From: Azohydromonas australica DSM 1124
GTDB lineage: Bacteria; Pseudomonadota; Gammaproteobacteria; Burkholderiales; Burkholderiaceae_C
Reading direction: 5' to 3'
Assembly: GCF_000430725.1 (NCBI RefSeq)
Contig: NZ_AUMO01000045.1
Span: 93,961 to 157,960, forward strand
Length of the DNA: 64,000 nt
Shown here: piece by piece, positions 59,167-64,000 of the stretch
Position numbering within the stretch: the first letter of the stretch is position 1
Layout of the letters: each line of letters starts with the position of its first letter
The notes under the pieces: model-generated
What the model saw: the letters and a program-made list of their open reading frames with translations, nothing else
Told to the model about the DNA's origin: nothing
Databases searched by the model: none
Position numbers and translations under genes: made by a program

Positions 59167-59870
59167 ATCAGGACCTTTCCATCGTCAACCTGGTGCTGCA
59201 CGCCAGCCCCATCGTCCAGATCGTGATCGCGTGCCTGATGTTCATGTCGCTGTCGAGCTGGACGGTAATCTTCGCCAAGCTCTTCGGGCTCAAGCGCGTG
59301 CGCGGGCGCAACGACGACTTCGAGCGCGAGTTCTGGTCCGGCCGCAGCCTGCAGGAGCTGCACGAGAACGCCGGCACCAAGGCCGAGGCCGCGCCGATGG
59401 AGCGCATCTTCGCCAGCGGCATGCGCGAGTTCCTGAAGCTGCGCGAGCGCCGCCTGGACGCCGGCGCGCAGCTCGACGGCGCGCGCCGCGCCATGCGCGC
59501 GAGCTTCCAGCGCGAGCTCGACGTGATCGAGAGCCACCTGAGCTTCCTGGCCACCGTGGGCTCGATCAGCCCGTACGTGGGCCTGTTCGGCACGGTGTGG
59601 GGGATCATGCATGCCTTCGTGGGCCTGTCGAACCTGACGCAGGTGACGCTGGCGACCGTCGCCCCGGGCATCGCCGAGGCGCTGGTGGCCACGGCCATCG
59701 GCCTCTTCGCCGCCATTCCCGCGGTGATGGCCTACAACCGCTTCGCGCGCGACATCGACCGCCTGGCGATCCAGCTGGAGACCTTCATCGAGGAGTTCTC
59801 CAACATCCTGCAGCGCAACGTCGGCGCGCCGGCCACCGTCACGCCGGTGAGCGCGGCGCAGGGGCGCTGA
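59163..59870 (+). CDS. tolQ: Tol-Pal inner-membrane protein TolQ
   Basis: A 235-residue MotA/ExbB-family channel subunit that uses proton-motive force with TolR. Three membrane helices are seen: IVNLVLHASPIVQIVIACLM, then TVGSISPYVGLFGTVWGIMH and EALVATAIGLFAAIPAVMAY. These contain the conserved GLFGTVWGI and pore-lining Thr/Gly residues. ATGA overlap with ybgC, and tolR starts after one spare base, so the block is tightly coupled. Confidence 0.96.
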   Translation: MNQDLSIVNLVLHASPIVQIVIACLMFMSLSSWTVIFAKLFGLKRVRGRNDDFEREFWSGRSLQELHENAGTKAEAAPMERIFASGMREFLKLRERRLDAGAQLDGARRAMRASFQRELDVIESHLSFLATVGSISPYVGLFGTVWGIMHAFVGLSNLTQVTLATVAPGIAEALVATAIGLFAAIPAVMAYNRFARDIDRLAIQLETFIEEFSNILQRNVGAPATVTPVSAAQGR

Positions 59871-59871
59871 G

Positions 59872-60302
<431 letters not shown>

Positions 60303-60303
<1 letters not shown>

Positions 60304-61520
60304 TGGCGCAGCAGTCCCAGCGCCCTACCCCGCCGGCGCCCCAGCGCGACGCGCTGCGCCCGCGCAACGCCGACCGCATGGGCACGGGCGCGGCCGTGTC
60401 AGCGGTCGTGCACGCGGGGCTGATCGTCGCGCTGGCGGTGGGCGTGAGCTGGCATGCGCAGGAGCCCACGCCGGTGAGCGCGGAACTGTGGGCCGCGGTG
60501 CCCGAGGTGGCCGCCCCGCCGGCCCAGGGCGAGCCCGAGGCAGCACCGTCCCCGGCGCCCCAACCCGCACCGGCACCGCCGCCGCCTCCGCCACCTCCTC
60601 CTCCCCCTGCGCCGACGCCGCGCGCCGCCGCCCCGGTGCCCGCACCGCCGCCGCCGCCTCCGCCGCCCAAGGCCACGGCGGCGCCGGCGCCCTCGCCCCG
60701 CGACGCCCAGATCGCGCTGGAGCGCGAGCGCCGCGAGAAGGAGCGCGAGCGCCAGGAGCAGCTCGCAGCCGAGAAGGCGCGCGCCGAGAAGCTGGCCAAG
60801 GAGAAGGCGGACAAGGCCGAAAAGGCCGAGCAGGAGCGCCAGGCCAAGCTCAAGGAACAGGCCGAGCGCGAGAAGCGCGCCAAGGCCGAGGAAGCCGAGA
60901 AGGCCGAGAAACGCGCCAAGGCCGCCGAGGCGGAGAAGCGCGCCAAGGCGGAAGAGGCCGAGAAGCGCGCCAAGGCCGCCGAAGCGGAGAAACGGGCCAA
61001 GGCGGCCGAGGCTGAAAAGCGGGCCAAGGCGGAGGAAGCCGAGAAGCGCGCCAAGGCCGAGGCGAAGGCCAAGGCCGACGCCGAGGACAAGCGCGCCAAG
61101 GCCGCTGAGGACAAGCGCCAGGCGGAGCTGGCGGACAAGCTGCGCCAGCAGCAGCTCGCCCGCATGATGGGCCAGGTCAACGGCTCGCCCGACAGCCCCG
61201 GCGGCAGCGGCTCGCCGGGCTCCAGCGGCAAGGGCGCGCGCGACGCCGGTCCGTCCGCCGGCTACGCCGGGCGCATCGTGGCCCGCGTGAAGCCCAACAT
61301 CGTCTTCGGCGACGACATCAACGGCAACCCGATGGCCGAGGTCGAGGTGCGCACCGCGCCCGACGGCAGCATCGTCGGCCGCAAGCTCGTGCGCAGCAGC
61401 GGCAATTCGGACTGGGACCAGGCCGTGCTGCGCGCCGTGGACCGCACCGGCGTGCTGCCGCGCGACACCGACGGGCGCGTGCCCTCGGCCATCGTCATCG
61501 GCTTCCGTCCGCGCGACTGA
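60303..61520 (+). CDS. tolA: Tol-Pal system protein TolA
   Basis: A 405-residue bitopic protein spanning the periplasm. It has a membrane helix (VVHAGLIVALAVGVSWHA), then a Pro/Ala-rich region (about 60-130). A long Lys/Glu/Ala helix (about 140-285) is built from repeats of the type AEKRAKAAEAEKRAKAEEAE. A Gly/Ser linker (SPDSPGGSGSPGSSGKGA) leads to the TonB-like C-terminal domain: GRIVARVKPNIVFGDDINGN and VLRAVDRTGVLPRDTDG. The domain touches TolB and colicins. Repeated DNA makes length variation likely. Confidence 0.95.
60869..61065 (+). repeat. tandem repeat coding for the TolA helix
   Basis: Degenerate 24-30-base units encode EKRAKAAEA/EKRAKAEEA about eight times in a row. Synonymous changes between units show age, but slippage could still change copy number. 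Confidence 0.7.
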
Positions 61521-61648
61521 GCTGGGCCGGGGCGGCTGTCAAGCCGTCCTGGCGCGCCGCCTGGCCGGGCACCGCCGGCAATCGGTGAAACTGCTATTCC
61601 TGTAAACACGGGCCATCAAAAAATCGCCAATTCGGCAAAAATGGGGCT

Positions 61649-62299
61649 ATGACCGCGCGCCCCAATGTCGTCGAACATCCCGCCGTGGAAAACGCGGCAG
61701 ACCACTGCACCACGCTGGAGGTGGCGCGATGGCTGGGCATGGCGGTGCGCTCGGTGCAGCTGATGGTGGACCGCGGCGAGCTGCAGGCCTGGAAGACGCC
61801 CGGCGGCCACCGCCGCATCTCGCGCAGCTCGGTCGAGCGCTGGCTGGCCTCGCACCACAGCGGCACGACGGTGCCAACCCCTTCGACGCCCACGCCCACG
61901 CGCACGGTGCTGCTGATCGAGGACTCGGCGCACTGCCAGCACCTGGTGTCGCTGCTGGTGCGCGAGCAGTTTCCCGACGTCGAGCTGCACGTGGCCGACG
62001 ACGGCATCGCCGGGCTGGCGATGGCCGGCGAGCTGCAGCCGGCGGTGCTGATCGTGGACATCCTGCTGCCCGGCATCGACGGCGCCACGCTGCTGACCAG
62101 CTTGCGCACGCACCCGCAGTTCTCCCGCAGCCAGCTCATCGTGCTGACCTCGCTGGACGAGGTGCAGCGCGCGCCCTACGCCTTCGCCCTGGCCGGCGTG
62201 CCGGTGGTGCACAAGCCCCGCCTCGTGGCCGAGCTGCCGCCGCTGCTGAGCGAGCGCCTGGCCCGCGCGACGAACGTGCCGCCGGCACTGGCACGCTGA
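61649..62299 (+). CDS. excisionase-type HTH plus response-regulator receiver fusion protein
   Basis: Encodes 216 residues. Residues 20-68 are a MerR/excisionase-like winged HTH: CTTLEVARWLGMAVRSVQLM then VDRGELQAWKTPGGHRRISR. A Pro/Thr linker follows (TPSTPTPTRT). Residues 85-205 form a receiver domain with LLIEDS, the phosphoacceptor Asp in LIVDILLPGIDGATLLTSL, LTSL for the Thr/Ser and VHKPR for the Lys. The HTH-first order is the reverse of standard response regulators. No histidine kinase lies next to it. The 128-base upstream gap is AT-rich and could hold its promoter. Confidence 0.82.
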   Translation: MTARPNVVEHPAVENAADHCTTLEVARWLGMAVRSVQLMVDRGELQAWKTPGGHRRISRSSVERWLASHHSGTTVPTPSTPTPTRTVLLIEDSAHCQHLVSLLVREQFPDVELHVADDGIAGLAMAGELQPAVLIVDILLPGIDGATLLTSLRTHPQFSRSQLIVLTSLDEVQRAPYAFALAGVPVVHKPRLVAELPPLLSERLARATNVPPALAR

Positions 62300-62746
62300 G
62301 CCGACGCCCGGCCCCGCATCGGCTTCGTCACACGCCGCGGCGTGTGACCCGATGCGGCCGCAACGGCCAAGCCGACACGGCCTGCCGCACTCCGTACACC
62401 GCGCCTCCGCCGCTGGGAAGCAACGGAATGCGCAATTCCAGCAATTTGCCCATCAAGTCCCCGCTGCACCAAAGTAGGTAAAACCACTTTCAGCGCACTG
62501 GCGTGGTGAATTGCGTGAATTTTTCACCTCGCGCCCATACACATCGCGCGGCAAATGCCGAAACTTTGCGGTGTCACAATTTTCTGCTGCGCTGATCAGC
62601 GCGGCATCGCGTGACAGCTGCCCTTCTGCGCTGGAAAACGACGGCTTCGCTGCATGCGGAGCCCGTGCCGCGCGGCTTCCGGGCACCAGATCGAAGCGCC
62701 GCCATCACGACCGCGACGCCCCTTCCGAATTGCGAAAGTCCCTGCC
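62300..62746. other. intergenic region with a large double-stem palindrome
   Basis: The 447 bases between the HTH-receiver gene and the chemoreceptor hold no convincing gene. At 62,327-62,348 lies a 22-base perfect palindrome, GTCACACGCCG/CGGCGTGTGAC. It is embedded in a second stem (CCGCATCGG 62,314-62,322 with CCGATGCGG 62,349-62,357). No T run follows, so it is not a standard terminator. The rest, from 62,450 to 62,600, is AT-richer and may contain the chemoreceptor promoter. Confidence 0.6.
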
Positions 62747-64000
62747 ATGCGCAATACCGGCCCCGTGACCGGCTGCGAGTACGTGCTCGAAGACGGCGTG
62801 ACGCTGGTCTCCACCACCGACCTCAAGAGCTACATCACCTACTGCAACCCGGCTTTCATCCAGGTCAGCGGCTACACCCGTGACGAGCTGCTGGGCCAGC
62901 CTCACAACATGATCCGGCACCCCGACGTGCCGGCCGAGGCGTTCCGCGACCTCTGGGCCACGCTCCAGGAAGGCCTGCCCTGGACGGGCCTGGTGAAGAA
63001 CCGGCGCAAGAACGGCGACCACTACTGGGTGCGCGCCAACGTGACGCCGGTGGTGGAGCACGGGCGCACGGTGGGCTACATGTCCGTGCGCGTGAAGCCC
63101 ACGCGCGAGCAGGTCGCGGCGGCCGAGGCGCTGTATGCCGAGATGCGCCGCAACCCGCAGCACTACCGGCTGCACCACGGCGAGGTGCACGAGCGATCGC
63201 TGCGCGGGCGACTGAGCACGGCGCTGAGCTGGGGCTTGGGCGGGCGCATCGTGGCGATGAGCCTCGGCACCTCGGTGGGCAACGCGGCGCTGGCCGCCAG
63301 CGGTCTGCACTGGTCGCTGAGCGTGGGCGCGGGCCTGGGGCTGGGCATCGGCATGGCGCTGTGGCTGCGCCACCTGGCCGTGACGCCGCTGCGCGACGCC
63401 ATCGCCACGGCCAACCGCATGGCCGCCGGCCAGCTCGGCAGCGCCGTGCCCTCGACCGGCGCGGACGAGGTCAGCCAGCTCATGCGCGCGCTGGCGCAGC
63501 TCGACGTGAGCCTGCAGGCCATCGTGGGCGACGTGCGGCGCGAGGTGGAAGGCATCCGCACCGCCGCCAGCGAGATCGCCACCGGCAACGGCGACCTGGG
63601 CACGCGCACCGAGACCCAGGCCGGCAGCCTGCAGCACACGGCCTCGTCGGTGGAGCAGATCGCCGTGACGCTGCGCAACAGCGCCGAGCATGCCGAGGCC
63701 GCGCGCGGCCTGGCGCAGGAAGCCGCCGACGCGGCACGCCAGGGCGGGCAGTCGATGCAGGAGATGGTCCAGCGCATGGGCGAGATCCGCGAGGCCTCGC
63801 AGCGCATCGGCGAGATCATCCAGGTCATCGACAGCATCTCGTTCCAGACCAACATCCTGGCGCTCAACGCCGCGGTGGAGGCGGCCCGCGCCGGCGAGGC
63901 CGGGCGCGGCTTCGCGGTCGTGGCCGGCGAGGTGCGCGCCCTGGCGGGCAAGACCACCGACGCGGCGCGCGAGATCAAGAACCTCATCGGCGACGCCACC
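62747..64000 (+). CDS. Aer-like PAS-domain chemoreceptor (3' end outside window)
   Basis: The frame runs open from ATG 62,747 to the window edge, 418 residues. Residues 10-120 are a PAS domain of the Aer type: [40 protein letters not shown] and [19 protein letters not shown], which usually binds FAD and senses redox or oxygen. Two hydrophobic stretches (about 165-205) are followed by a HAMP-like region and the MCP domain with [20 protein letters not shown] and [14 protein letters not shown]. There is no periplasmic ligand domain. Energy taxis is the likely role. Confidence 0.92.
   Translation, partial: MRNTGPVTGCEYVLEDGVTLVSTTDLKSYITYCNPAFIQVSGYTRDELLGQPHNMIRHPDVPAEAFRDLWATLQEGLPWTGLVKNRRKNGDHYWVRANVTPVVEHGRTVGYMSVRVKPTREQVAAAEALYAEMRRNPQHYRLHHGEVHERSLRGRLSTALSWGLGGRIVAMSLGTSVGNAALAASGLHWSLSVGAGLGLGIGMALWLRHLAVTPLRDAIATANRMAAGQLGSAVPSTGADEVSQLMRALAQLDVSLQAIVGDVRREVEGIRTAASEIATGNGDLGTRTETQAGSLQHTASSVEQIAVTLRNSAEHAEAARGLAQEAADAARQGGQSMQEMVQRMGEIREASQRIGEIIQVIDSISFQTNILALNAAVEAARAGEAGRGFAVVAGEVRALAGKTTDAAREIKNLIGDAT

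Overview
The window looks like a chromosome segment from a high-GC betaproteobacterium of the order Burkholderiales, most likely family Comamonadaceae. The evidence is the very GC-rich coding sequence, a Bug-family periplasmic binding protein, a Burkholderiales-type trimeric porin, the order pyrG-kdsA-DUF1330-eno-ftsB, and nrdR followed by prepilin genes and a riboflavin operon. Assignments rest on reading motifs by eye; no database search was run.

Layout. 1-6.4 kb: the end of an alpha/beta hydrolase, then pyrG, kdsA, a DUF1330 gene, eno and ftsB, then pnuC with a NadR-type kinase (nicotinamide riboside uptake and phosphorylation). 6.4-20.2 kb: hslO, a DUF455 ferritin-like gene, half of an amino-acid ABC importer, a porin, xerD, a Bug protein, an AEC carrier, queG, tsaE-amiC, a DedA gene and mutL. 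20.2-28.9 kb: a very large lipoprotein of unknown function, a decayed acnA fragment, acnA, and a lipoprotein 5'-nucleotidase. 28.9-36 kb: a PaaI thioesterase, leuE, a lower-GC three-gene cassette (30,285-33,417), amtB behind a sigma-54 promoter, an ArsC/YffB-like gene and a small lipoprotein. 36-42 kb: copA, a PQQ-type sugar dehydrogenase, a universal stress protein, a repeat-rich spacer, a VOC protein and three tRNA-Lys genes. 42-48 kb (minus strand): tcdA, cpoB, pal, tolB and a chemoreceptor. 48-64 kb (plus strand): a ZTP riboswitch with glyA, nrdR, four type IV minor prepilins, ribD-ribE-ribBX-ribH-nusB, an aminotransferase, ybgC-tolQ-tolR-tolA, an HTH-receiver fusion and a PAS chemoreceptor cut by the window end.

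How genes work together. The riboflavin genes cover every dedicated step except GTP cyclohydrolase II, because the second domain of the RibB protein lacks the zinc cysteines of that enzyme. The Tol-Pal envelope system is complete but split into two opposed blocks about 13 kb apart. TsaE and TcdA both act in t6A/ct6A tRNA modification, and QueG in queuosine synthesis.

The best candidate for something undescribed is the 30.3-33.4 kb cassette. It has two long coiled-coil proteins, each with one hydrophobic segment between helical arms, plus a 76-residue protein. This is the shape of ClyA/HBL/Xax-type alpha-helical pore-forming toxins, but the assignment is inferred from architecture only. Other notable items are the ZTP riboswitch, the sigma-54 promoter of amtB, the acnA fragment, three copies of a palindromic intergenic repeat, and several genes whose -10-like element lies 6-7 bases before the ATG, suggesting leaderless mRNAs.
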